From positions 1,674,001 through 1,738,000 of the forward strand of contig CANLLZ010000001.1 in the NCBI GenBank assembly GCA_947492235.1: DNA of 64,000 nucleotides, given 5' to 3'. Under the pieces are notes generated by a model. It saw only the letters and a program-made list of their open reading frames with translations. It was not told the DNA's origin and did no database searches. Made by a program: the position numbers and the translations under genes. This DNA comes from an uncultured Altererythrobacter sp. GTDB lineage: Bacteria > Pseudomonadota > Alphaproteobacteria > Sphingomonadales > Sphingomonadaceae. The stretch's first letter is position 1, and every line of letters starts with the position of its first letter. This document shows positions 46,020 through 54,983 of the stretch, in pieces.

Positions 46020-48920
46020 TCAGAACTTCGCCCGGACGCCTGCGGTGTAGCGGGCACCAGTGCGGGTGTAGGTCAGCAAACGGTTCGGGAAGCGCGAGAA
46101 GTCCCGCGTGTCTTCGCCCAGCACGTTCAGCCCTTCGACAAAGAACTGGAACTGGTCGTTGAACTCGTAGCTGGCCGAGAAATCGAGCTGGCCGAAGCTT
46201 TCGCGCTGGCGCGGCTCGGCAAATTCGGCCTGTCCCAGAACCAGGAACCCGTCGCGGTAATTGTAGCTGACCCGCGCCGAGATCGGCCCGTCTTCATAGA
46301 AGCCGGTGACGTTGACCGTGTGCGGGGTGAAGCCGTTGAACCCCAGATCGCCAGCGGGCGCATTGTCCCGGCTGCTGGTGACATAGGTGTAATTGGCAGA
46401 CGCACCGAAACCGTTCTGAAACGTCTTCTGGAAAGCAATTTCCAGACCACTGATGCTGCCTGACAGGCCATTGCGCTGGCGGGTATCGTTGAAGACGACA
46501 TCGTCAACCACATCGGGAATCGCCGGATTCGGATTGATCAGGCGGACTTGCCCCGGAATCTGAATCGTTTCGCTCTGAATGAAATTCCCCAGTTCCTTGT
46601 GGAAGCCAGCAATGCTGACATAGCTGAGCGGCTCGAAATACCATTCGAACGAAATATCGAAATTGTCGGCTTCAAACGCCCGTAGGTTCGGGTTGCCGCC
46701 TCCGCTCAAAGGCGCGTCGGAACGGCCGCCAAAGGTGTTGGCAACGCCAAGAGCCGTCAATGTAGGGCGTGTTACCGTTTTTGCATAGCTCAGACGCACA
46801 ACCGTGTCGGGGCTCGGCTCGATCTTGATATTCGCCGACGGCAACCAGTTGGTGTAGCCATTGTCGACCGAGGTAGCGGTCAGCGGCCCGAATATCGGAT
46901 CAAGCTGGCTGTCCGAAGTCGATGCGGTGAATTCGATCACCGGAGCATCGAACCCGCGCGAGACAACATCGGTGGATGCCACGCGCACGCCCAGATTGGC
47001 CGACCACGGGATATTGCCGCCGAATTCGCCTGCCCAGCTGGTATTGACGAAAGCCGAGAAGATTTCCTCGTCGACTTCAAAACTGCCGGTCGAATTGAAT
47101 GTTGGCGTGTAGATGCCGAAGGTGGGATCGATGCCCGCACTCGTCGAATAGGCCACCAGAGCATCCGTGTTGCCGCCGGTACGGCTTGGATTCCGCAGGT
47201 TTGCCACATTGTTGAGTTCGCGGAATGCATCCGCGAAGCTCGCCGTAAGAATAGTGGACGGGATCGTGTCCGAACCATTCACGCCGGACAGGAAATTATC
47301 GAGCCCGAATTCGCTCAGAATGCTGGTGTCGAATGGCACCGTATATCCGCAATAGGCACAGAAAATGTCAGACGCCGAGAGCGGTCCCGCCCCGTCCGGA
47401 TCGGAAAAGTTGTCGAACAGGTCGCGCGTTTTTGTCCGGTCGGTGTAGAGCACGCCTGCCGAGATTGTTTCGAGCGGGCCTGCAAAGACATCCAGCTCTC
47501 CGTTAAGACGGAATTCTTTCACCTCGTCTTCCACCCGCGTGCGGGCAACATTGACGAAGTGCAGGCGCTGGATGCTGGTGTCGGTCAGTCCTGACAGATT
47601 GGTGATGGTCGACAAACCGTCTTCGCGGGTGCTGTCGATGAAGGGCGAAGTTGGTGCGAGTGCGCCGAGAACAACAAACGGGTTCGTGCCGTCGCGCGTT
47701 GCTTTCGACCACGAGATATCCGCATCGAAGCGCAGTGCATCACTCGCTTCAAACTGGATGTTGCCGCCGAATGCAAAAGTCTCTGCCTCACGATTGTTCG
47801 AGGTCAGAACATTGTCGTTCTGGGAGAACCCGACATCGGTGTCGTTGGGATCCGCTGTCAATTCGGAATCGCCTACGGCCAATTGCGGGTTGCGCGCACG
47901 GAATGCCGCGCTCGGGCGGAAGAAGGAAACGACCGTCCCGTTCGCATCCAGCTGCGGATTGATGAACGGCGGGCTGAAGAAGCCGGAGAACTGCTGGTCG
48001 AGTGAGTCGATCTCGAATTTCGAGTACAGTCCGTCGACCGTGAAAGTGAACCGGTCGGTCGGGGCAAACTGTAACGCTCCGTTCAGCGTCAGACGCTCAC
48101 GATCCTGAATGTCGCGGCTGAAGATGACCTGCTGCTGCACGCGCGCGCCTGCAGGCAGAGCGCCGATATCGGTCGCGTCCAGACCGCTGGCACCTTCGTC
48201 CACAAACAACGCAGCATCGCCTTGCCGCAGCGCAAAGCCGTTGGTCAGGTTGCGGTCAATCTGAGCGTTACGCTTGTTGTAAGACACGCCGAGCAGAGCG
48301 CCGACAACGCCATTGGACCACGATGCAACGCCGCTAATATCGGTGCCGATCTCCTCGCTCAACGCTTCGTAAATACCTGCCGCAGAGACGCTGGCGTTAA
48401 AGCCCATCCGGTCCAGCGGCTTGGCTGTGGTGATGTTGACCACCGCGCCAATCCCGCCCGATTGCAGGCCGGGTGCTGCGGATTTGTAGACCTCTGCTGT
48501 CTGAATGATGTCGGAGGACAGCACGTCGAATGAAAACTCGCGGCCGTCATTGTCTGTGGCAATTGTCCGCCCGTTGAGAAGAACCGCGTTGAATTCCGGG
48601 CCGAGGCCGCGAACGGTGATGAACTGCCCTTCGCCGCCCGAACGGTCGATAGCGACACCGGTGATGCGCTGGAGCGATTCCGCGACGTTGTTGTCGGGGA
48701 ACTTGCCCACATCTTCGGCGGAGACCGCATCGACGATCACAGCGGAATCACGTTTGAGATCGATCGATTCTCTTAGGCTCGCGCGGATACCGGTGACCAC
48801 GATCACATCGTCGGGCGCGGCTGCTTCTTCGCCGCCGGCATCCTGTGCGAAGGCGGGCTGCGCGGCAACCATGGCGGCAAGACCAGCAGATGCAGTGAGC
48901 ATCACACGGAAGTTCTTCAT
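46020..48920 (-). CDS. TonB-dependent receptor 3 (galactoside locus)
   Basis: 966 residues. The signal peptide ends at QPAFAQ (about residue 26). DVIVVTGIRASLRESIDLKRDS and a plug with FPDNNVAESLQRITGVAI and FITVRGLGPEFNAVLLNGR follow, then a beta-barrel ending TAGVRAKF. It belongs to the large carbohydrate-type TBDRs (CirA/FecA-like, as in Caulobacter sugar loci). Same-strand neighbours are the AraC regulator upstream and the SSS symporter downstream, and the alpha-galactosidase operon is divergent. Import of alpha-galactosides across the outer membrane is the likely role. Confidence 0.9.
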   Translation of the reverse strand: MKNFRVMLTASAGLAAMVAAQPAFAQDAGGEEAAAPDDVIVVTGIRASLRESIDLKRDSAVIVDAVSAEDVGKFPDNNVAESLQRITGVAIDRSGGEGQFITVRGLGPEFNAVLLNGRTIATDNDGREFSFDVLSSDIIQTAEVYKSAAPGLQSGGIGAVVNITTAKPLDRMGFNASVSAAGIYEALSEEIGTDISGVASWSNGVVGALLGVSYNKRNAQIDRNLTNGFALRQGDAALFVDEGASGLDATDIGALPAGARVQQQVIFSRDIQDRERLTLNGALQFAPTDRFTFTVDGLYSKFEIDSLDQQFSGFFSPPFINPQLDANGTVVSFFRPSAAFRARNPQLAVGDSELTADPNDTDVGFSQNDNVLTSNNREAETFAFGGNIQFEASDALRFDADISWSKATRDGTNPFVVLGALAPTSPFIDSTREDGLSTITNLSGLTDTSIQRLHFVNVARTRVEDEVKEFRLNGELDVFAGPLETISAGVLYTDRTKTRDLFDNFSDPDGAGPLSASDIFCAYCGYTVPFDTSILSEFGLDNFLSGVNGSDTIPSTILTASFADAFRELNNVANLRNPSRTGGNTDALVAYSTSAGIDPTFGIYTPTFNSTGSFEVDEEIFSAFVNTSWAGEFGGNIPWSANLGVRVASTDVVSRGFDAPVIEFTASTSDSQLDPIFGPLTATSVDNGYTNWLPSANIKIEPSPDTVVRLSYAKTVTRPTLTALGVANTFGGRSDAPLSGGGNPNLRAFEADNFDISFEWYFEPLSYVSIAGFHKELGNFIQSETIQIPGQVRLINPNPAIPDVVDDVVFNDTRQRNGLSGSISGLEIAFQKTFQNGFGASANYTYVTSSRDNAPAGDLGFNGFTPHTVNVTGFYEDGPISARVSYNYRDGFLVLGQAEFAEPRQRESFGQLDFSASYEFNDQFQFFVEGLNVLGEDTRDFSRFPNRLLTYTRTGARYTAGVRAKF

Positions 48921-49035
48921 AAAATACTCCTCTCCAGAGCCGGATTGCGCGCCTGCGAGGCATTGTTTCTACCTTCGCCACCCCACAATGAGGGCGCATC
49001 CGAACGCACCGAAAAGACCCGCTAAGGCCCATTCA

Positions 49036-49051
49036 AATCCATGGGTGGATT
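49036..49051. promoter_or_regulatory. Palindrome upstream of TBDR 3
   Basis: AATCCATGGGTGGATT has perfect 6-bp arms around TGGG. It is about 116-131 nt upstream of the TBDR 3 start in the 248-nt gap that follows the AraC gene. It may be an operator or activator site. The rest of that gap shows no gene. Confidence 0.4.
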
Positions 49052-49168
49052 GGCGGAGGATGTGTTTTTTGGGAAATCGAGGGCTAATCAGGCAGTGATA
49101 TGTCACTTTTGCAACACTAGCCGAAGCAGGCGAAGCAGCGCTGCGGTTTCGCGGAAGTTGCGCCGGGT

Positions 49169-49975
49169 CTACCGCATCCGTGACCGATACTCACTGGGGG
49201 ACCAGCCAATGGTTTTGCTGAATTGCCTGCTGAAATGGTACTCGTCGCAAAATCCCAGCGCGTCGGAGATATCGCGCATCAGCAGATCGGTCTCCGTCAG
49301 CATCGCGCAGGCCTGCTCCATCACCAGAGTGGATTTGTACTTGCCCGGTGAGAGGCCGGACAACCTTTTGAATTTTTTACGGAACGCTTCGTAGGATTGT
49401 TGCATCGCGCGGGCTGCGTCATGCACGTCCATGGCCTTGCGCAGGGCGGACTGTGCATCTTCCAGCCAGACGATATCGCTTTCGACATCCTCGTGCAGCG
49501 CCTGCTGGATATCGGCCAGCAGCAGCTGAACCCGCACTGCCTCATGCAGCAAGCCATCCTCGGTCTTTTCCTCGCCGGATCCGACAGCTTGCATGATCTT
49601 GTCGCGCCAGAATTCCTGTGGATGCAGGCTGACGACCGGTTTGGCCGTGTCGATGCATCCTGACTGACGCCATACGTCGAATACCGGGCCTTCGAATACC
49701 AAATAGATCTCGTCCCAGCTTTCGCCGGAGGGCGGCCCATACCAGTGGTCGATACCCGGCATGACCAGAATGGCATCGCCGGCGGAAACCGGGCAGCTCA
49801 CACCGTTGGCATCGCGGTATTCTCCGCCCCCGCGCACGACATAGACCAGTGTAAAATGGGGCAGAACCCGGCGGGAGGTGAGCACACCGATCCCGTTTTT
49901 GACGAAGCAGGCGATTCGGATACCGCCGAGCGGAGATGTTTGCATATTGCGCTTGAAAAACCGCTCTTCCCACAT
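49169..49975 (-). CDS. AraC-family transcriptional regulator
   Basis: 268 residues. The N-terminal cupin-like sensor domain (about 1-140) has VSAGDAILVMPGIDHWYGPP, typical of sugar-responsive AraC proteins. The C-terminal domain (about 170-268) contains both helix-turn-helix motifs: YEAFRKKFKRLSGLSPGKY and MRDISDALGFCDEYHFSRQF, ending GWSPSEYRSRMR. It is divergent from the alpha-galactosidase operon and upstream of TBDR 3, so it is the likely activator of both, responding to a galactoside or galactose. Confidence 0.9.
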   Translation of the reverse strand: MWEERFFKRNMQTSPLGGIRIACFVKNGIGVLTSRRVLPHFTLVYVVRGGGEYRDANGVSCPVSAGDAILVMPGIDHWYGPPSGESWDEIYLVFEGPVFDVWRQSGCIDTAKPVVSLHPQEFWRDKIMQAVGSGEEKTEDGLLHEAVRVQLLLADIQQALHEDVESDIVWLEDAQSALRKAMDVHDAARAMQQSYEAFRKKFKRLSGLSPGKYKSTLVMEQACAMLTETDLLMRDISDALGFCDEYHFSRQFSKTIGWSPSEYRSRMR

Positions 49976-50000
49976 GCCCTTGCCCCCTCAGCGCACGCCC

Positions 50001-50050
50001 ATTACCCCGAGTGCATTACCAAAAAGCACATCGCTTGCCAAAAGCGCACT
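50001..50050. promoter_or_regulatory. Direct repeats in the AraC/GH36 intergenic region, possible AraC-type site
   Basis: CATTACC occurs at 50001-50007 and 50015-50021. A second pair, CCAAAAAGC at 50020-50028 and CCAAAAGC at 50039-50046, is spaced by about 19 nt. AraC-family proteins usually bind direct repeats near a promoter. The 165-nt region is divergent between regulator and operon. Confidence 0.4.
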
Positions 50051-50140
50051 TCACATATCCCCCTGCAATGACAGAAACAGCTGTCTATTGGATCGGCAAA
50101 GGCCGCGCCCCGTGCTTGTGCCGGCTATGAGAGGTCGCCA

Positions 50141-52411
50141 ATGAGTTCTGCGGGCGAGACCGCATCGGGAAAGCTGGACTGCATGTCAGATTACGAAGCA
50201 ATGCCGGAATCGGGCGCAGCGGCGACGGGCCACCTGCACGAATGCGCGACCGAGCGCGGCGATCCCTCCTTCGCACAGCTGAAAAGCGCTGGTCTCGATT
50301 CACGCGCCGTCTCGCTTATCGTAGAGGCGACGATCGGCGCGCGGCCCCGCATTGTGCACTGGGGCGAGAGCCTGCCCGATTCGACTCCCGAAGAGCTGTC
50401 TCTGCTGGCATTTGCGCAATCTCCGCTGGGATCGGCCACGCGGCTGATCCACGGTTCGCTCTCCAACGAGCCGGGCACCGGCATTGCCACCGCACCGGGG
50501 CTTCTGGTCCAACGCGAAGGCACTGCGTGGACAGTCGACCTGAGAGTCCATTCGGTCGCCAAAGAAGGACAGGCGACGCTGGTCATCACTTGTACCGATC
50601 CACGCTGCGGCATCACGGCCACTTATCGCTTCACGCTGTGTCCGGTCACTGGCGTCCTTTCTGCGCAGACAGTTGTGGCGAACACCGGCGAAAGCGGTCT
50701 CGCTGTCGAGTGGTGCGCCGCGCCGGTTCTGCCAGTGGACCGGCGGCTGGAGCAGGTCACAGGGTTTTCGGGCCGCTGGGCCGGCGAATTCCAGCAGGAA
50801 ACCACCGAACGCTTCCGCGGGACCTATATGCGCGAAAACCGCGCAGGCCGTACCAGCCATGATATGTTTCCCGCCATCCTGCTGAGCGGGCCCTGCACAT
50901 CCGAGACCCACGGACCAGCGAGCGCTGTACATCTGGCATGGAGCGGCAACGCACGCCTGAGGATCGACACCGCACAGGACGGGCGTGCATTTCTACAGGC
51001 CGGGGAATTGCTGCTCCCCGGCGAAATCGCCCTCCAGCCTGGCGAGAGCTATGCCAGTCCCCTGCTGGTTGCGGCCATGAGCGAAAGCGGGCTCGGCCCG
51101 ACAAGCCAGGCCCTGCACGCGCATGTCCGCCGCAATATTCTGGACCCACGAACGAACGACAAGCCCCGCCCCGTCCATTACAATACTTGGGAAGCAGTCT
51201 ATTTCGATCATGACGAGGCGCGCCTGAAAGATTTGGCGAACCGCGCAGCCGAGGTCGGCGCGGAACGTTTTGTGCTGGACGATGGCTGGTTCGGTTCGCG
51301 TCGCAGCGATGCGGCGGGTCTGGGCGACTGGTTTGTGTCGAAGGATATCTATCCCGGCGGCCTGCGACCGCTGGCCGATCATGTCCGGTCGCTGGGCATG
51401 GAATTCGGGCTTTGGTTCGAACCGGAGATGGTCAATCCGGACAGCGATCTGTTCCGCGCCCACCCAGACTGGGTGCTGGGCGGCGAAGGGATAGAGCACG
51501 TGCCCTTCCGCAACCAGCTGACGCTCGATCTGACGAAGCCCGAAGTTACCGATTATCTCTACCGCTGCATCGCGGACATCGTCGAAGAAGCGCAGGTCGA
51601 TTACATCAAGTGGGACATGAACCGCGACACGGTGCATCCCGCCAGCGGCGAACGCGGGGCCATGCACCGGCAGACCCATGCTGTTTACGCGCTGATTGAT
51701 GCGCTGAGAGAGCGCTTCCCCGATCTCGAAATCGAAAGCTGCGCATCAGGCGGCGCGCGCGCCGACTACGGCGTCCTCCAGCATACCGACCGGGTCTGGA
51801 CATCGGACAATAACGATGCTCTCGACCGGCAGGCCATCCAGCGCAGCGCCAGCCATTTCCTGCCCCTTTCGATCATGGGCAGCCATGTCGGCCCGCGCCG
51901 GTGTCATATTACCGGGCGCGTCCTGTCGATGGATATGCGGGTGGCCAGTGCCATCGTCGGTCATATGGGTATGGAGCTCGATCTCGAAGACGAGACAGCC
52001 GAAGACCGCGCCACGCTGGCTGCCGGGATAGCGCTTTACAAGCAGCATCGCGGGCTACTTCATTCGGGCCGGTTCCACCGTATCGCCATGCCGGAGCCTT
52101 TCAATGCGGTATCGGTCTCGGCGGTTAACGGGGATGAGACCATCGTCTCGTGCGCCATGCTGGGATCACTCCCTACCAGCCTGCCTCCACGCCTGCCGAT
52201 ACCGGGGCTCACCCCCGATCGCAGGTACCGGGTAAAACTGGTCTGGCCGCAAGCGCCCGAATTCCCCGGCACGCGGTCGATTTACGAGGAGGCGGACCTT
52301 GCGGGAGAGGGATTGCAGGTGCAAGGCGCTGCTCTGGGCAGGCTTGGCATCCAGCTTCCCCTGATGCACCCCGCAACCTGCATACTGCTGCATTGCAAGG
52401 CCGAACACTGA
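50141..52411 (+). CDS. Alpha-galactosidase (GH36)
   Basis: 756 residues from ATG 50141, with GAGAGG at 50127-50132. No signal peptide is evident, so the enzyme is probably cytoplasmic. The GH36 N-terminal beta-sandwich precedes a barrel with FVLDDGWFGSR, FGLWFEPEMVNPDSDLFR and YIKWDMNR, whose Asp492 is the nucleophile position. SCASGGARAD and WTSDNNDA, with Asp556 at the acid/base position, follow. It removes alpha-linked galactose from melibiose, raffinose or galactosyl-glycerols. It is first of a tightly packed operon with glpD, galT and galK. Confidence 0.92.
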   Translation: MSSAGETASGKLDCMSDYEAMPESGAAATGHLHECATERGDPSFAQLKSAGLDSRAVSLIVEATIGARPRIVHWGESLPDSTPEELSLLAFAQSPLGSATRLIHGSLSNEPGTGIATAPGLLVQREGTAWTVDLRVHSVAKEGQATLVITCTDPRCGITATYRFTLCPVTGVLSAQTVVANTGESGLAVEWCAAPVLPVDRRLEQVTGFSGRWAGEFQQETTERFRGTYMRENRAGRTSHDMFPAILLSGPCTSETHGPASAVHLAWSGNARLRIDTAQDGRAFLQAGELLLPGEIALQPGESYASPLLVAAMSESGLGPTSQALHAHVRRNILDPRTNDKPRPVHYNTWEAVYFDHDEARLKDLANRAAEVGAERFVLDDGWFGSRRSDAAGLGDWFVSKDIYPGGLRPLADHVRSLGMEFGLWFEPEMVNPDSDLFRAHPDWVLGGEGIEHVPFRNQLTLDLTKPEVTDYLYRCIADIVEEAQVDYIKWDMNRDTVHPASGERGAMHRQTHAVYALIDALRERFPDLEIESCASGGARADYGVLQHTDRVWTSDNNDALDRQAIQRSASHFLPLSIMGSHVGPRRCHITGRVLSMDMRVASAIVGHMGMELDLEDETAEDRATLAAGIALYKQHRGLLHSGRFHRIAMPEPFNAVSVSAVNGDETIVSCAMLGSLPTSLPPRLPIPGLTPDRRYRVKLVWPQAPEFPGTRSIYEEADLAGEGLQVQGAALGRLGIQLPLMHPATCILLHCKAEH

Positions 52412-52413
52412 CG

Positions 52414-53904
52414 ATGAACGACACCTACGATCTGCTGGTCATTGGCGGCGGCATCAATGGCGCGGGGATCGCGCGCGACGCGGCGGGGCGCGGCCTGTCT
52501 GTCCTGCTGGTGGAGAAGGAGGATCTGGCGCAGGCAACCTCTAGCGCCAGCACCAAGCTGGTCCATGGGGGCCTGCGCTATCTGGAGCATTACGAATTCC
52601 GGCTGGTCCGCGAGAGCCTGAAAGAACGCGAGGTTCTGCTGAAGAACGCCCCGCATATCATCTGGCCGCTGCGCTTTGTTTTGCCGCATGACACCGGCCT
52701 GCGTCCGGCGTGGCTGCTGCGGCTGGGCCTGTTCCTGTACGACCATATCGGGGGCCGCAAACTGTTGCCTGCCACCAAGCGAGTCGATCTGCGCAGGCCC
52801 CCGCATGCCGGCGTGCTGGAGCCGCGCCTGACCAAGGGCTTCGAGTATTCCGATTGCTGGGTCGAGGATTCACGGCTGGTCGTCCTCAACGCGGTGGATG
52901 CGCGGGAGCGCGGGGCCGATGTCCTGACCCGCACCGCCTGCACCGGTCTCGAGCGCAAGGACGACCACTGGGAAGCGACCCTTTCCGATGGCCAGACGGT
53001 CACGGCCAAGGCTGTGGTCAATGCCGCCGGCCCTTGGGTCGATGATGTGCTGTGCCGCGCCCTTCCCGGCGAAGCGCACGAAAACCTGCGTCTGGTGAAA
53101 GGCAGCCATCTCGTCGTCCCGAAACTGTATGACGGCGAGCATTGCTACATTTTCCAGAATGGCGACGGACGCATTGTCTTTGCGATTCCCTATGAGCGTG
53201 ACTTCACCCTGCTGGGCACCACCGATGTCAGCTATGAGGGCGACCCCGATCAGGTGGCGATCGACGAAGACGAGCGTGCCTATATCTGCGACGCAGTGAA
53301 CGAATATCTGAGCGCGGATATCGAGCCGGAAGACGCGGTGTGGAGCTATTCTGGTGTGCGCCCGCTCTATGACGACAAGGCGTCGAGCAATTCCACCGTC
53401 ACCCGGGACTATATGTTTGAACTGGACGGGGGTGGCGACACCCCGCCGATCCTCTCCATCTTCGGCGGCAAGATCACCACTTACCGCAAACTGGCGGAGC
53501 ACGCGCTGCAAAGGCTGGAGCAAACGGGGCTGAGCATGGGCGGCGCGTGGACCCGCGATGCGCATTTGCCCGGCGGGCGCATGGACCCTGCCTATGTCGA
53601 TGACTTCATGTGCGAATGGGAGCAGCGCCTGCCCGGCTTCCCGCAAGCAGGGATCGCCCGCATGGTGCGCGCCTATGGCACCCGCATCGAACGTATTCTG
53701 GGCGGGAAAGGCGGCGTGGGCGATTGCGGCGCGCATCTGGGCGGCGATCTGTATGCCGCAGAACTCGCCTATCTGGTGGAGCATGAGTTTGCTCGCAGCG
53801 CAGAAGATGTCCTCTGGCGGCGTAGCAAGTTGGGGCTACATCTGGACGCGGCGGGCCAGCAGGCGGTGGCCGACTGGTTCGCGCGTAATCGGATCGCCGC
53901 CTGA
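52414..53904 (+). CDS. glpD: Glycerol-3-phosphate dehydrogenase (FAD, GlpD type)
   Basis: 496 residues from ATG 52414, two bases after the GH36 stop. The FAD-binding LLVIGGGINGAGIARDAAGRG is at the N-terminus; ATSSASTKLVHGGLRYLE is the GlpD signature, and DFTLLGTTDVSYEGDP and IFGGKITTYRKLAE are conserved in the family. It oxidises glycerol 3-phosphate to dihydroxyacetone phosphate at the inner membrane, passing electrons to quinone. Its stop overlaps the galT start (TGATG), so it is embedded between galactose genes. No glycerol kinase gene is in the window. Confidence 0.93.
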   Translation: MNDTYDLLVIGGGINGAGIARDAAGRGLSVLLVEKEDLAQATSSASTKLVHGGLRYLEHYEFRLVRESLKEREVLLKNAPHIIWPLRFVLPHDTGLRPAWLLRLGLFLYDHIGGRKLLPATKRVDLRRPPHAGVLEPRLTKGFEYSDCWVEDSRLVVLNAVDARERGADVLTRTACTGLERKDDHWEATLSDGQTVTAKAVVNAAGPWVDDVLCRALPGEAHENLRLVKGSHLVVPKLYDGEHCYIFQNGDGRIVFAIPYERDFTLLGTTDVSYEGDPDQVAIDEDERAYICDAVNEYLSADIEPEDAVWSYSGVRPLYDDKASSNSTVTRDYMFELDGGGDTPPILSIFGGKITTYRKLAEHALQRLEQTGLSMGGAWTRDAHLPGGRMDPAYVDDFMCEWEQRLPGFPQAGIARMVRAYGTRIERILGGKGGVGDCGAHLGGDLYAAELAYLVEHEFARSAEDVLWRRSKLGLHLDAAGQQAVADWFARNRIAA

Positions 53905-54983
53905 TGGATGAACAGACCATTCTTGCAAGGACCATCGGCGGGGCAGCGGTGCATCGGCGCAGCTTTCGCAAGGCCGACGGGCGGATGCTGCATCTGTATG
54001 GCTTGTCGGAACATGATGAGGCCCCGCAGCCACAAGATTCAGACGACATTGCCAATGGCGGCCAATTGCGCTTCCACCCGCTGCGGCAGGAATGGAACGT
54101 CTATGCCGCGCACCGCCAGAACCGGACCTTCAAACCTGCCGCCAGCGACGATCCGCTTAGCCCTACCCTGCCCGGCGGTCCGGCAACCGAAATTCCCTTC
54201 ACCGATTTCGAAGTGGCGGTGTTCGACAACAAGTTTGCCGCCTTCCATCCCGAGGCTCCGCAGCCCCCGGTCTTGCAAGGCATCGATATGCAGCCCGCCA
54301 CCGGCGCGTGCGAGGTTGTGGTCTATACGCCCGAGGCGACAGGCAATCTCCACAGCATCGGGCAGGAGCGGCGGCGCGTGCTGCTGGCAACGTGGATCGA
54401 CCGGTATGCTGCAATGCATGATGCAGGCTGCACCTATGTGATGCCGTTTGAAAACCGGGGCGATGCAGTGGGTGTCACCCTGCCCCACCCGCACGGCCAG
54501 ATTTACGGCTTTGGTGAAGTCCCGCGCGTGCAGAAGCGCGCTGCAGAGGCCTTTGGCGCCGGGTATGATTTGGCCGCCGAAGTCGCGGTTTGCGAGGAAC
54601 ATTACGGCATCGCACAGGCGGGCGGGATGCTCGCTTTTGCGCCGCGTTTTGCCCGGTTCCCCTACGAGGTATGGATTGCCCCGCGCACGCTCCGCCATGG
54701 CCCGTGGGATCTGACCGAAGAGGAAGCTGACGGGTTCGCCCATTTGCTGGGCGATGTGACCCGCCGCTACGACACGATGTTTGGCGAACCCACGCCCTAT
54801 ATGATGGCCCTACATGCGGCTCCGGGCGGAGAGGCCAAAGGCTGGCACTTCACCGCGCAATTCTATCCGCTGATGCGCTCGCCCGGACGGATCAAGTATC
54901 TCGCCTCGGTGGAACAGCATTCGGGCGTGTTCACCGTGGATGTGATGCCCGAAGATGCCGCGAAGACCCTGCGCGATGTCTGA
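53904..54983 (+). CDS. galT: Galactose-1-phosphate uridylyltransferase
   Basis: 359 residues. VTLPHPHGQIYGFGEVP carries the HPHGQ motif at 195-199, in which His197 is the uridylylated residue; MPFENRGDAVG precedes it. The N-terminal NPxxxEW-like part is LRFHPLRQEWNVYAAHRQNR, as in class I GalT. It exchanges galactose 1-phosphate with UDP-glucose in the Leloir pathway. Its start overlaps the glpD stop and its end overlaps galK by eight bases. No galE is nearby, so the epimerase must be encoded elsewhere. Confidence 0.95.
   Translation: MDEQTILARTIGGAAVHRRSFRKADGRMLHLYGLSEHDEAPQPQDSDDIANGGQLRFHPLRQEWNVYAAHRQNRTFKPAASDDPLSPTLPGGPATEIPFTDFEVAVFDNKFAAFHPEAPQPPVLQGIDMQPATGACEVVVYTPEATGNLHSIGQERRRVLLATWIDRYAAMHDAGCTYVMPFENRGDAVGVTLPHPHGQIYGFGEVPRVQKRAAEAFGAGYDLAAEVAVCEEHYGIAQAGGMLAFAPRFARFPYEVWIAPRTLRHGPWDLTEEEADGFAHLLGDVTRRYDTMFGEPTPYMMALHAAPGGEAKGWHFTAQFYPLMRSPGRIKYLASVEQHSGVFTVDVMPEDAAKTLRDV

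Noticed and set aside
52150-52413. N-terminal extension of glpD into the GH36 gene
   Set aside because: The FAD-binding motif of GlpD begins right after ATG 52414; the extension is out of frame with GH36 and has no homology.
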